The notes beneath the pieces are model-generated. The model saw only the letters and a program-made list of their open reading frames with translations, was not told the DNA's origin and did no database searches. Positions 45,432 to 54,683 of a DNA stretch of 64,000 bases are shown one piece after another. Position numbers and translations under genes: made by a program. Position 1 is the stretch's first letter. Every line of letters begins with the position of its first letter. This DNA comes from Bufo bufo (taxonomy: Eukaryota; Chordata; Amphibia; Anura; Bufonidae), in NCBI RefSeq assembly GCF_905171765.1, contig NC_053392.1, forward strand, positions 414,542,787 through 414,606,786, given 5' to 3'.

Positions 45432-46408
45432 CACTCCTCCAACCTTCTAGCCATCTTTCTCCCCAGCACAGCTGCCCCTTCCCCATTGAGGTGCAGCCCG
45501 TCCCTACGATAGAGCTTGTAGCCGATAGAGAAGTCGGCCCAGTTCTCCAGGAACCCAAACCCCTCCTTCCTACACCAGTTCTTGAGCCACTTGTTAATCT
45601 CCCTAATCTCCCACTGCCTTTCTTGTGTGGCTCGTGGTACAGGCAGTATTTCGGAAAATACTACCTTTGAGGTCCTTGCCCTAAGCTTTTGACCTAAATC
45701 CCTGAAATCATTTTTAAGGACTCTCCACCTACCTCTAACTTTGTCATTGGTTCTGATCTGGACCATGACCGCTGGATCTTCTCCAGCCCCTCCCAGTAAT
45801 CTGTCAACCCGATCCGCGATGAGTCGAACTCTAGCGCCAGGAAGACAGCACACTGTTCGGCGAAAACGGTCTTTGTGACAGATTTCCCTATCTGTTCCCC
45901 TAATAATGGAGTCTCCCACTACCAGCACCTGTCTGGCCTGCCCTGCTCTCCTGGTTCCCTGCTTACTGGAGCTGACATTCCCCTGACTGGCAGAGGAAGT
46001 GTCCGGCTGCAGCAGTGCCATCCCTGGACTGACATCCCCCTCATCTGCCAAACGTGCAAACTTGTTGGGGTGTGTCAGATCAGGGCTAGCCTCCCTGGTA
46101 CTCTTCCCTCTACCCCGCTTTCTAACTGTTACCCAGCTAGCTACCTCACTTTCCTCAGCCTCCTCTCTCTCACCCTCCGCCTCATCTACCCCAAAGAGTG
46201 CTTGCTCGGTGAGAAGCAAACTCTTTTGCAAATTGTCAATGCCAATCAGTGTTGCAACTTGCCCGTTTAGAGACTCGATTAGCGATTCTAGACGGGTAAT
46301 TTGCTCACTAATAATTAGTAATTGTATTTTAAAGTAAAGTGTGTGTGTGGTGGGGGGCCGGGGGGAATTAGACTTACTTGTAAGACCTGTACGTTCACTA
46401 GTTGTCAA
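45422..46408 (-). CDS. CR1 LINE ORF1 protein with SGNH/GDSL esterase-like domain
   Basis: An open frame of 328 codons from ATG 46408. The N-terminal third (about residues 25-65) is a heptad-like Leu/Ile-rich stretch consistent with a coiled coil. A charged, Glu-rich linker follows. Residues about 165-328 form an SGNH-hydrolase-like domain with VVGDSIIRGTD (block I, catalytic Ser) and DGLHLNGEGAAVLG (the Asp-x2-His pair). The block-III region reads VQIRTNDK where GTND is usual, a possible weakening substitution. CR1 ORF1 proteins of this type bind RNA and may interact with membranes. The frame is intact although ORF2 of the same copy is broken. Translation would end at TAG 45424-45422 or shift into ORF2. 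Confidence 0.85.
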   Translation of the reverse strand: MTTSERTGLTSKSNSPRPPTTHTLYFKIQLLIISEQITRLESLIESLNGQVATLIGIDNLQKSLLLTEQALFGVDEAEGEREEAEESEVASWVTVRKRGRGKSTREASPDLTHPNKFARLADEGDVSPGMALLQPDTSSASQGNVSSSKQGTRRAGQARQVLVVGDSIIRGTDREICHKDRFRRTVCCLPGARVRLIADRVDRLLGGAGEDPAVMVQIRTNDKVRGRWRVLKNDFRDLGQKLRARTSKVVFSEILPVPRATQERQWEIREINKWLKNWCRKEGFGFLENWADFSIGYKLYRRDGLHLNGEGAAVLGRKMARRLEECLN

Positions 46409-46430
46409 GTGTCTTCTTCGCAGACTTGCT

Positions 46431-46984
46431 TTTTTTTTTTTTTTACTTCCTGACGTGTCATCATTAAACGTTACCTTTAAAGGAGAGGGGAAAGAAGAAA
46501 GCTTTAAGATTTAATCTAAACATACAATACTACCCATCTGTTCTTTTATACTTACTTAAAACTGTACTTGTTATTTGCTCTTCCTCCATGAAATCGTTTT
46601 TCTAAACCCCATAAGCATCAAAACACTTAAAATGTTGAACACCAAATCAACGAACATGTTGAATATGTAATCTAAATTTAGAAAAAAGGAAAAAACAACA
46701 ACATTACTACATTCCTTTTACACATGTTCACTTATTTTGCCATCTCTGTGCACAGCTGCCATATAAAGAGAATTTCCTTTTAGTGCATTGTCTAAACTCT
46801 TTTGGGTCTCCTATACCCCAGCCAGGAGCTGGACACTGCCAGTGATTAAGACAGTGAATTTGTAAGCCTGTAAGCGCTAGTGGGTTATTCAATTATAATA
46901 TGTAGGTATAAAACGCTTTAGAAATTGTGAATATTAGTGCAACGCAGCTGTAAACAGTGAGACAAGAAGAATTATCTTTATAAA
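46431..46984. other. CR1 5' flank and unassigned DNA
   Basis: Begins with a poly-T run (46430-46443) and TCCTGACGTGTCATC, possibly the CR1 5' untranslated region. It continues as AT-rich DNA with no frame or motif that I recognise until the Penelope-like 3' region. Confidence 0.45.
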
Positions 46985-49130
46985 AAAGATAATTTTTTTT
47001 TGTGTATATATATGTATATATTCAGATACATTACTGTCTAAAAGAAAAACATTGATAAATCTTACAAAAATGCACTTAATTCATACTCTCGATTAAGACC
47101 TCTGGGTTCAAGGGTTTGCAAGGTATGTATCCAAAAACTTTCCCGTTTTTTAAGCATAAGCAACCTGTTGCCACCTCTACGTGGTGGCAACACTTGCTCA
47201 ATGATTTGAAATCTAGGTTGTGAAACATTGTGAGAGCATCTATCAAAGTGAAAAGGGATAGGCAACAGCAGATTTTTCTTCCGTATGGTGGATTTATGGT
47301 TACTGAACCTGTCCTTCATTCTGGTAGATGTCTCACCAATGTACACAAGGCCACAAGGGCACTTTAACAAGTATACAACATAAATGCTGTCACAGGTAAA
47401 AAAGCCCTGTACAGGAAATTTTTTACCTGTGTGTGGATGGGAAAAGGATTCCCCTTTGATAACCGCTGAACAATGAACGCACTGCAAGCAGGGAAAAGTG
47501 CCCTTTTTTGATGTAGCAAGAAAAAGTTGACGTGGCATATTCGTGGTGCCACCTATGTCTGCTTTTAAAATGGTGTCTCTAATATTTTTAGTTCTCTTGT
47601 AACAGATCATAGGAACATCACAAAATTCAATATTATCTGGGTAGGCTGCACACATGATCCCCCAATGTTTATTTATGACATGGCAAATCTTGTTGATCCA
47701 TGGGTGATATTTGATAATAAACGGTAACCGTCTATTCTCACCACGAGATTTTACAATCTCAAATTTGCTAGTACATTTCTTTAGTTCAGAATCTAACAAG
47801 GATCTAGGATAGCCTCTGGGAGAGAACTTATCTGCCATCCTATTCAATCTGGTTTCCCTCACAGATTCATCTGATACAATTCTTTTAAGGCTACTTTCAC
47901 ACTAGCGTTCAGAGAGGATCCGTCTGGTGTCTGCACAGACCGATCCTCTCCTATAATGCAGACGTTTGGATACGTTCAGAACGGATCCGTCAGCATTATA
48001 GTTTAGAAAAAATTCTAAGTCTGAAAATTGTTCAGACGGATCCGTCCAGACTTTACATTGAAAGTCAATGGGGGACGGATCCGTTTGAAAATTGAGCCAT
48101 ATGGTGACAACTTCAAACGGATCCGTCCCCATTGACTTACATTGTAAGTCTGGACGGATCCGTTTGCCTCCGCACGGCCAGGCGGACACCCGAACGCTGC
48201 AAGCTGCGTTCGGGTGTCCGCCTGCTGAGCGGAGCGGAGGCTGAACGCTGCCAGACTGATGCATTCTGAGCGGATCCGCATCCACTCAGAATGCATTGGT
48301 AGCTGGACGGATGCGTTCGGGGCCACTTGTGAGACCCTTCAAACGTAGCTCACTAGCGGAGCCCCGACGATAGTGTGAAAGTAGCCTAACCCGCTTGAAC
48401 TGCGAGAAGGGTAATGATTTCTTAACAAAAGGTGAGTGATTACTAGAATAGTGTAACAGACTATTCTTATCTGTTTTTTTTATATATAAATCAGTCTGTA
48501 TGCAATTATCCTGACCTTTTATCACCAACGTATCCAGAAAATTAATCTGATGTAAATCACTTTGAATTGTAAAAGATAACTCAGGCCATATGTTATTCAA
48601 ATCATGGGTAAACTGCTCGAGGGACTCGCTGCCGCCCCGCCATACTCAAAAAATGTTGTCTATAAAACGATGCCAAAATATACAATATTGTATGTATAGT
48701 AAATTTTTATATATGAAATTATCTTCGAACCATGTCATATAGCTATTTGCGTATGGCGGTGCGGCATGCGAGCCCATCGCAGTACCCCGTTTCTGCTGGA
48801 AGAAGGTATCCTGGAATAAAATATAATTTTCCCGCAGAACTAACTCAAGTAACTGCAGAAAAAAATGTCTTTCCTGTAAAGTATAATTAGATGATTCCAG
48901 GATCAATTCAACCGCAGTAAGACCTTTTGTATGTTCAATTGATGTATACAGACTGCATACATCAAAAGTTACCAGGAGGTTTCCTGTCTCTAGGTGTAGA
49001 TCTTTAATATCAGACAAAAAATGATTTGTGTCTAATAAAAATGATGGAGAATTTTTTATCAATGGAGTCAAAACCTTCTCAATTAACATGGCAGGTGCAG
49101 ATAAAATAGACTCATTTGATGCCACAATAG
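46985..49130 (-). pseudogene. Penelope-like element, left copy (reverse transcriptase plus GIY-YIG), broken
   Basis: Reading leftwards: reverse transcriptase blocks (49125-48646) with TFDVCSLYTSI, KRGTAMGSHAAPPYANSYM and RFIDNIF; a thumb/linker region (48600-48390) with LDTLVIKG; a MITE; then the C-terminal part (47862-47062) with HPWINKICHVINKHW and CLQCVHCSAV. It ends with a GIY-YIG endonuclease (VYLLKCPCGLVYIGETSTRMKDR and a late FWIHTLQTL). The catalytic FIDD is FIDN here, an Asp-to-Asn change. A frameshift follows at once near 48640. The reading frame continues at 55180-55241 beyond the inserted Gypsy-2. The right copy is about 93 percent identical in the GIY-YIG part by eye. Confidence 0.9.
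47889..48386. mobile_element. Harbinger-type MITE inside the left Penelope-like copy
   Basis: The 498-bp block has inverted ends GGCTACTTTCACACTAGCGTT and ATAGTGTGAAAGTAGCC. It is flanked by TAA (47886-47888 and 48387-48389), the 3-bp TWA target of PIF/Harbinger. The right Penelope-like copy shows the uninterrupted site (58060-58072). The interior repeats GACGGATCCGT-type palindromes in both orientations. No transposase is present. Confidence 0.9.
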
Positions 49131-50327
49131 TGTCATGGTCTTAGGGCTCTTTCACACTTGCGTTATTGTCTTCCGGCATAGAGTTCCGTCGTCGGGACTC
49201 TATGCCGGAAGAATACTGATCAGGATTATCCTAATGCATTCTGAATGGAGAGTAATCCGTTCAGGATGCATCAGGATGTCTTCAGTTCCGGTACGGAACG
49301 TTTTTTGGCCGGAGAAAATACCGCAGCATGCTGCGCTTTTTGCTCCGGCCAAAAATCCTGAAGACTTGCCGCAAGGCCGGATCCGGGATCAATGCCCATT
49401 GAAAGGCATTGATCCGGATCCGGCCTTAAGCTAAACGTCGTTTCGGCGCATTGCCGGACCCGACGTTTAGCTTTTTCTGAATAGTTACCATGGCTACCGG
49501 GACGCTAAAGTCCTGACAGCCATGGTAAGTGTAGCGGGGAGCAGGGGAGCAGCATACTTACCGTCCGTGCGGCTCCCCGGGCGCTCCAGAGTGACGTCAG
49601 GGCGCCCCAAGCGCATGGATCACGTGATCACATGGATCACGTGATCCATGCTCCCCCGCTCCCCGCTCCTACTATGGCAACCAGGACTTTAATAGCGTCC
49701 TGGGTGCCATAGTAACACTGAAAGCATTTGGAAGACGGTTCCGTCTTCAAATGCTTTCAGTACACTTGCGTTGTTACGGATCCGGCAGGCACCTCCGGCA
49801 ACGGAAGTGCATGCCGGATCCCAACAACGCAAGTGTGAAAGAGGCCTTACCTGCTTGCTGCTCTCCTTCGTTTGACATGTGCTGGCGGCCATCTTGGGTC
49901 CTGGGTTTCTTGTAGCCTTCCACCCTGCGGCTCCTCCTTCCCCTGGGAGGAGCTGGATGCCTAGCTCATATATATAGGAGGTCTGTGGCTTCAGTTCCTT
50001 GCTTGGTCCTCTTGTGTTCACATGCTTCTAAGACTGCTGCTGCTTCTGGTTCCTGATCCTGGCTTCGTCTGACTACCCTGCTGGTTCCTGATCCTGGCTT
50101 CGTCTGACTACCCTGCTGGTTCCTGATCCTGGCTTCCTCTGACTACCCTGCTGGTTCCTGATCCTGGCTTCGTCTGACTACCCTTCTGGTTCCTGACCTC
50201 TGGCTTCGCAAAGACTCTGCTCGGTTTCACCATCCGTTTGGACTTTTGCTTTACAGCTTTATTTTCAATAAAGCCTTCTTATTTTCATTTATCTCTTGTT
50301 GTACGTCTGGTTCATGGTTCCGTGACA
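49131..50327 (+). repeat. Gypsy-2 5' LTR, interrupted by a MITE
   Basis: Starts TGTCATGGTC, is broken after 49143 by a MITE, resumes at 49847 and ends CCGTGACA at 50327. It has TATATATA at 49969-49976, four to five copies of a 35-bp unit (CTGCTGGTTCCTGATCCTGG plus CTTCGTCTGACTACC) at about 50038-50200, and AATAAAG at 50269. The MITE lies upstream of the TATA box, in U3. Confidence 0.95.
49144..49846. mobile_element. Harbinger-type MITE inside the Gypsy-2 5' LTR
   Basis: The 703-bp element has ends GGGCTCTTTCACACTTGCGTT and the reverse complement of GGCCTCTTTCACACTTGCGTT. It is flanked by TTA (49141-49143 and 49847-49849). The uninterrupted sequence is present in the 3' LTR (TGTCATGGTCTTACCTGC at 54684). 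The inner part is rich in GGATCCGG-type palindromes and includes a CACGTGATC block repeated in inverted form near 49615-49645. It must be younger than the Gypsy insertion. Confidence 0.95.
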
Positions 50328-50339
50328 TTAGGACCAAGC
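50001..50339 (+). promoter_or_regulatory. Gypsy-2 self-priming pair (mRNA 5' end and primer-binding site)
   Basis: GCTTGGTCCT at 50001-50010 starts 32 nt after the beginning of the TATA box, where the mRNA 5' end is expected. AGGACCAAGC at 50330-50339, two bases after the LTR, is its perfect reverse complement. No tRNA-type TGG site exists. This matches the Tf1/sushi self-priming mechanism, in which the folded-back mRNA 5' end primes minus-strand synthesis. Confidence 0.8.
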
Positions 50340-50340
50340 C

Positions 50341-53300
50341 ATGAATTCTGACGGTACAGGGCCATCCTCGCTACCCACGCTGGTTGCCAGACTTGATCAG
50401 CAGGATCACCTGTTGGGTCGGTTCGCTGTGGCGTTGCAAACCCTGCTTGAACGCACGGCTCATTTCGCTCCCGTTGCCGATGGGTCGGTTGTCGCTCCTG
50501 GGCTCGCTCCTACTGCCGCTCCGGTTGTTGCGCCAGAGTCTACCCCGACACCTGTTGTTGCGCCTGCGGTGTTTCGGGGTATGACCGGTTCTGCCCCTCT
50601 TCCACAGCGCTTTGGGGGAGAGCCAACTCAGTGCCGAGGTTTCCTTAACCAGGTGGGCATTTATTTTGAGTTGCTGCCACATGCCTTTCCTACTGAGAGA
50701 TCAAAGGTGGGCTTCTTGATCTCGCTGCTCTCGGACAAGGCCTTGGCCTGGGCCAGCCCTTTATGGGAGAACAACAATCCGGTGGTTGCCGAGTTTTCCG
50801 GTTTTGTTGCTTTTCTTCGGAAGGTATTCGATGTGCCGGCTCGTGCTGCCTCTGCTGCGAAGCTCCTTATGTCCATCAGACAGGGTTCACGATCCGTAGC
50901 TGAATACGCCATTGAGTTTCGTACCCTGGCAGCAGAGGTGGGCTGGAATAATGAGGCTCTGGTCGCTGCTTTCTCTCATGGTCTCTCGGATGCCTTGAAG
51001 GATGAGGTTGCAGCTAAGGACCTACCAGTTGAGCTCGAGTCTCTTATTTCTTTCCTGATTTTGATTGACACCAGACTCAGGGAGAGACCTTCCTTTAAGG
51101 AGAACCTGCGGAGGTCTTCTAACAGATTGGTGCCTACGTTTGCTGTCCCACCCGTGCCTCCCTCTCCTCCCACGCCTCCTGGGGATGACTTGTCTGGGGG
51201 TGAACCCATGCAGCTGGGGTTTGCTCGCCTGTCCGAGGGGGAGAGGGCACTCCGGAGACGCGAGGGCCGATGCATGTACTGTGGTCTCGGTGGGCATTTT
51301 CGGTTGGCATGTCCGAACCGTCCGGGAAACGCTCGTACCCTGAGATCCTGTCGGGGGCAGATCTTGGGTGGAGTCTCCTCGTCCCCGGTTTCCCGTGTTG
51401 ACAAACCACTGATCACTGTTGTCCTCTCCTGGGTCGGGGGCTCGGTGACGACCCAGGCGTTGGTGGACTCTGGTGCTGGTGGTTTGTTCATTGATAGTGT
51501 GTTCGCTGCCGCCAATTCCATTCCTCTGCAGGCTCGAGGTTCCCCACTGGCTCTTGAGGCGATAGACGGCAGACCCCTTCTGCCGCCACACGTGACTCAT
51601 GAGACCCTTCCAGTGGGGATAGCCATTGGTGCCGTTCACAGAGAGTCGGTCTGCCTCCAGGTTATTTCGTCTCCACACTACTCGGTGGTCTTGGGGTACC
51701 CCTGGCTCCAGAAGCATAATCCGACTTTCGATTGGAGATCGGTCGAGATCCTCTCGTGGTCACCGCAGTGTGGGGCTAGTTGCATCCATGGGTCTGTCAA
51801 GTTGCTGTGTACTTCCTCGGACTCTCTGTTGCCTCCTGAATACGAGGAGTACCGGGATGTATTCGATAAGGTGCGCGCGGTTGCCCTACCTCCGCACCGC
51901 CCATACGATTGTGCCATAGAGTTACAATCTGGTGCCGTTCCTCCTCGTGGCAAAGTCTATCCACTGTCGGTAGCGGAGAATGAGGCCATGGAGGAGTACG
52001 TGAGGGAGGCGCTTTCACGCGGACACATTCGCAAATCTTCGTCCCCGGCAGGGGCTGGATTTTTCTTTGTGAAAAAGAAGGGCGGTGAGTTGAGGCCTTG
52101 CATCGATTACAGGGGTCTCAATCGCATCACGATCAAGAACGCTTACCCGATACCCTTGATTTCCGAGCTGTTCGATCGCCTTAAAGGGGCCACGGTCTTT
52201 ACCAAACTCGACCTGAGGGCGGCATATAACCTGGTAAGGATCAAGGCGGGCGATGAGTGGAAGACCGCGTTTAACACCAGGACCGGTCATTACGAATCCT
52301 TGGTTATGCCCTTTGGGTTGTGCAATGCGGCCGCAGTCTTTCAGGAATTCATCAACGATGTTTTCCGTGACCTGTTGCAGCAGTGTGTGGTAGTCTATTT
52401 GGATGACATCTTGGTATATTCTGAATCCATGGAGGCCCACATTCTGGATGTCAGACGAGTGTTGCAACGGTTACGAGAGAACAAGCTGTTCGGTAAGCTT
52501 GAGAAATGCGAATTTCACCGATCCCAGGTAACCTTCTTAGGTTACATCATTTCCGCTGAGGGGTTCTCCATGGATCCTGAGAAGGTTTCGGCTGTCTTAC
52601 AGTGGCCCCAGCCCAGTGGTCTTCGTTCCCTGCAGCGCTTTTTGGGCTTCGCCAATTATTATCGGAAGTTCATCAGGGACTTTTCCATGCTGGCCAAGCC
52701 TCTCACGGATCTGACCAGGAAGGGCAGTAATTCCCAGGTCTGGCCGCTCGAGGCCATCCGAGCTTTTGAGGCCCTAAAGTCCGCCTTTGTGTCGGCTCCG
52801 ATTCTGTTGCATCCCAACCCTGGGTTGCCCTTTGTCCTCGAGGTGGACGCGTCTGAGACGGGAGTAGGCGCCCTTCTGTCTCAGCGTAGAACACCAGAGG
52901 GTCCTCTGCTTCCTTGTGGGTTTTACTCCCGGAAACTGTCTTCCGCGGAGTGCAACTATCAGATTGGTGACAGGGAGTTATTGGCCATCGTGCAGGCCCT
53001 TAAAGAATGGAGGCACTTGCTCGAGGGTTCGGTGGTTCCGGTTCTCATCCTGACGGACCACAAGAATCTGACCTACCTTTCTGAGGCCAAGAGATTGACA
53101 CCACGTCAGGCCAGATGGGCTCTGTTCTTGTCACGTTTTAATTACGTGGTCTCCTACCTACCCGGTTCCAAGAACATCAGGGCGGATGCCTTATCACGGC
53201 AGTACTCCGAGCTGTCCAGGGAGGAGTCGATTCCGACTTCGGTCATACCTCCGAATCAGATCCTGGCCGCCATTCGCACCAGCCTGACCTCTCCCCTGGG

Positions 53301-54672
53301 TGAGCAGATTTTGGCGGCTCAATCTGGTGCTCCCTCTGGGAGACCCAACGGCAGATGTTTTGTGCCTGAGGAGTTGCGCACTCGGTTGTTGCGAACCTAC
53401 CATAACTCCAAGACCGCGGGGCATCCTGGAAAGAATCAGCTGTCCTGGGCTGTTTCACGTCTGTTCTGGTGGCCTTCCCTACGTTCCGACATCGCCGCAT
53501 ATGTAGCGGCATGCTCCGTTTGTGCCCAGAGTAAGTCCCCTCGGCACCTTCCGTTGGGCCTTCTGCAACCCATAGCCACCGGGGAGCGCCCATGGTCACA
53601 CCTGGGGATGGATTTCATTGTGGACCTCCCTGCATCCCGAGGCCATACGGTCATTCTCATGATTGTGGATCGGTTTTCCAAAATGTGCCACTGTGTTCCT
53701 CTCAAGAAGTTACCCTCTGCACAAGAGTTGGCCACGATTTTTGCCAGGGAGGTCTTCCGGTTGCACGGTTTGCCTAAGGAGATTGTGTCGGATCGGGGGA
53801 GTCAGTTTGTGTCCAGGTTCTGGCGCGCCTTTTGCTCCCAGTTGGGGATTCATCTCTCCTTCTCCTCGGCCTACCACCCTCAGTCCAATGGGGCCGCAGA
53901 ACGATCCAATCAGGCCTTGGAGCAATTCCTTCGTTGCTATGTCTCCGATCACCAAGACAATTGGGTTGACCTCCTGCCTTGGGCTGAGTTTGCCAGGAAC
54001 ACGGCGGTGAACTCTTCCTCTGGGACGTCTCCCTTCATGGCCAATTATGGGTTCCAACCTGCCGTGTTACCGGAGGTATTCTCTCCCCAGGATATTCCGG
54101 CTGTGGAGGATCACCTTTCCGTCCTACGTGCTTCTTGGGTACAGATCCAGAAGTCCCTTGAGGTCTCTGCGCAGCGCCAGAGATTCCAGGCTGATCGCAG
54201 ACGAGCGCCTGCTCCTTCCTACCAGGTCGGAGACCGTGTATGGTTGTCCACCCGCAACCTCAACCTTCGAGTGCCCACTCCCAAGCTGGCGCCTCGCTTT
54301 GTTGGTCCCTTCCGAGTGCTTCGCAGGGTAAACCCGGTAGCCAATGCCCTTGCGCTTCCTCCTGGCATGCGGATCTCCAACGTGTTTCATGTCTCCCTGT
54401 TGAAGCCACTGGTGTGTAATCGTTTCACTTCCTCGGTTCCTCGGCCTCGTCCGGTCCAAGTGGGCAATCGTGAGGAATATGAGGTGAGCAATATCCTGGA
54501 CTCACGCCTGGTCCGCGGTCGGTTGCAGTTTTTGGTCCATTGGCGTGGTTATGGTCCAGAGGAGCGTTCCTGGGTTCCCTCCGCAGATGTCCATGCTCCT
54601 GCCTTGCTCCGAGCCTTCCACGCACGCTTCCCTCAGAAACCGTTTTGTGCTCCGCGGAGGAGGGGCCCTTGA
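50341..54672 (+). CDS. Gypsy-2 Gag-Pol polyprotein with integrase chromodomain (1443 aa)
   Basis: A single open frame; ATG 50341 follows the priming site by one base. In order: gag of the sushi/RTL type (about residues 1-300, FLNQVGIYFELLPHAF); CCHC knuckle CMYCGLGGHFRLAC (about 311-324); protease with LVDSGAGGLFIDS (about 374); reverse transcriptase with LDLRAAYNLVR and YLDDILVYS (about 685); RNase H with LEVDASETGVGALLS and TDHKNLTYL; integrase zinc finger with H-x-H and C-x2-C (about 1020-1065); integrase core with GMDFIVDL, VSDRGSQF and NGAAERSNQ (Asp, Asp and Glu, the last two 35 residues apart); and a C-terminal chromodomain YEVSNILDSRL...FLVHWRGYG...SWVP (about 1380-1435). The chromodomain is expected to steer integration to modified chromatin. 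No frameshift separates gag and pol, as in Tf1/sushi elements. No broken motif was seen. Confidence 0.96.
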   Translation: MNSDGTGPSSLPTLVARLDQQDHLLGRFAVALQTLLERTAHFAPVADGSVVAPGLAPTAAPVVAPESTPTPVVAPAVFRGMTGSAPLPQRFGGEPTQCRGFLNQVGIYFELLPHAFPTERSKVGFLISLLSDKALAWASPLWENNNPVVAEFSGFVAFLRKVFDVPARAASAAKLLMSIRQGSRSVAEYAIEFRTLAAEVGWNNEALVAAFSHGLSDALKDEVAAKDLPVELESLISFLILIDTRLRERPSFKENLRRSSNRLVPTFAVPPVPPSPPTPPGDDLSGGEPMQLGFARLSEGERALRRREGRCMYCGLGGHFRLACPNRPGNARTLRSCRGQILGGVSSSPVSRVDKPLITVVLSWVGGSVTTQALVDSGAGGLFIDSVFAAANSIPLQARGSPLALEAIDGRPLLPPHVTHETLPVGIAIGAVHRESVCLQVISSPHYSVVLGYPWLQKHNPTFDWRSVEILSWSPQCGASCIHGSVKLLCTSSDSLLPPEYEEYRDVFDKVRAVALPPHRPYDCAIELQSGAVPPRGKVYPLSVAENEAMEEYVREALSRGHIRKSSSPAGAGFFFVKKKGGELRPCIDYRGLNRITIKNAYPIPLISELFDRLKGATVFTKLDLRAAYNLVRIKAGDEWKTAFNTRTGHYESLVMPFGLCNAAAVFQEFINDVFRDLLQQCVVVYLDDILVYSESMEAHILDVRRVLQRLRENKLFGKLEKCEFHRSQVTFLGYIISAEGFSMDPEKVSAVLQWPQPSGLRSLQRFLGFANYYRKFIRDFSMLAKPLTDLTRKGSNSQVWPLEAIRAFEALKSAFVSAPILLHPNPGLPFVLEVDASETGVGALLSQRRTPEGPLLPCGFYSRKLSSAECNYQIGDRELLAIVQALKEWRHLLEGSVVPVLILTDHKNLTYLSEAKRLTPRQARWALFLSRFNYVVSYLPGSKNIRADALSRQYSELSREESIPTSVIPPNQILAAIRTSLTSPLGEQILAAQSGAPSGRPNGRCFVPEELRTRLLRTYHNSKTAGHPGKNQLSWAVSRLFWWPSLRSDIAAYVAACSVCAQSKSPRHLPLGLLQPIATGERPWSHLGMDFIVDLPASRGHTVILMIVDRFSKMCHCVPLKKLPSAQELATIFAREVFRLHGLPKEIVSDRGSQFVSRFWRAFCSQLGIHLSFSSAYHPQSNGAAERSNQALEQFLRCYVSDHQDNWVDLLPWAEFARNTAVNSSSGTSPFMANYGFQPAVLPEVFSPQDIPAVEDHLSVLRASWVQIQKSLEVSAQRQRFQADRRRAPAPSYQVGDRVWLSTRNLNLRVPTPKLAPRFVGPFRVLRRVNPVANALALPPGMRISNVFHVSLLKPLVCNRFTSSVPRPRPVQVGNREEYEVSNILDSRLVRGRLQFLVHWRGYGPEERSWVPSADVHAPALLRAFHARFPQKPFCAPRRRGP

Positions 54673-54683
54673 GGGGGAGGTAC
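54671..54683 (+). promoter_or_regulatory. Gypsy-2 polypurine tract
   Basis: GAGGGGGAGGTAC lies directly between the gag-pol stop and the 3' LTR, the standard position for the plus-strand primer. Confidence 0.85.

Larger units (their letters stand above)
38833..45434 (-). pseudogene. CR1 copy 2 ORF2 (endonuclease and reverse transcriptase), interrupted
   Basis: The pieces are the ORF2 leader and endonuclease start (45434-45120), endonuclease continuation (45160-44546), thumb-proximal segment (40855-40565), reverse transcriptase core (40534-39635, with [24 protein letters not shown] and [11 protein letters not shown]), and C-terminal part (39450-38833, ending ITGYSY). An 8-bp deletion near 45135 and short deletions near 39500 and 39635 shift frame, so FADD is damaged. 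The ORF2 frame opens with GTG rather than ATG and overlaps ORF1 by 13 bp. Its first ATG is 57 codons in, at the first strand of the endonuclease. Confidence 0.9.
38625..46430 (-). mobile_element. CR1-clade LINE copy 2, near full length, with two nested insertions
   Basis: Reading leftwards: 5' region about 46430; ORF1 46408-45422; ORF2 45434 to 38833; then a 3' untranslated part with AGGCCGAA...GTTCGGCCTGTCATCCTGCAAG and an ACATAGTAACATAGTA tail at 38635-38650. The tail is the typical terminal microsatellite of anuran CR1 elements. ORF2 is interrupted by a solo LTR (40729-41599) and by a TTAA-type element (41624-44425). Copy 1 at 11918-14843 is a close relative. Confidence 0.9.

Noticed and set aside
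49689..50021. Minus-strand 110-aa and 60-aa frames repeated in both Gypsy-2 LTRs
   Set aside because: They lie antisense across LTR sequence, share only the LTR-encoded part, and have no domain.
50371..51717. Long antisense frames within the Gypsy-2 gag-pol
   Set aside because: Shadows of a high-GC3 coding region on the other strand, with no domain content.
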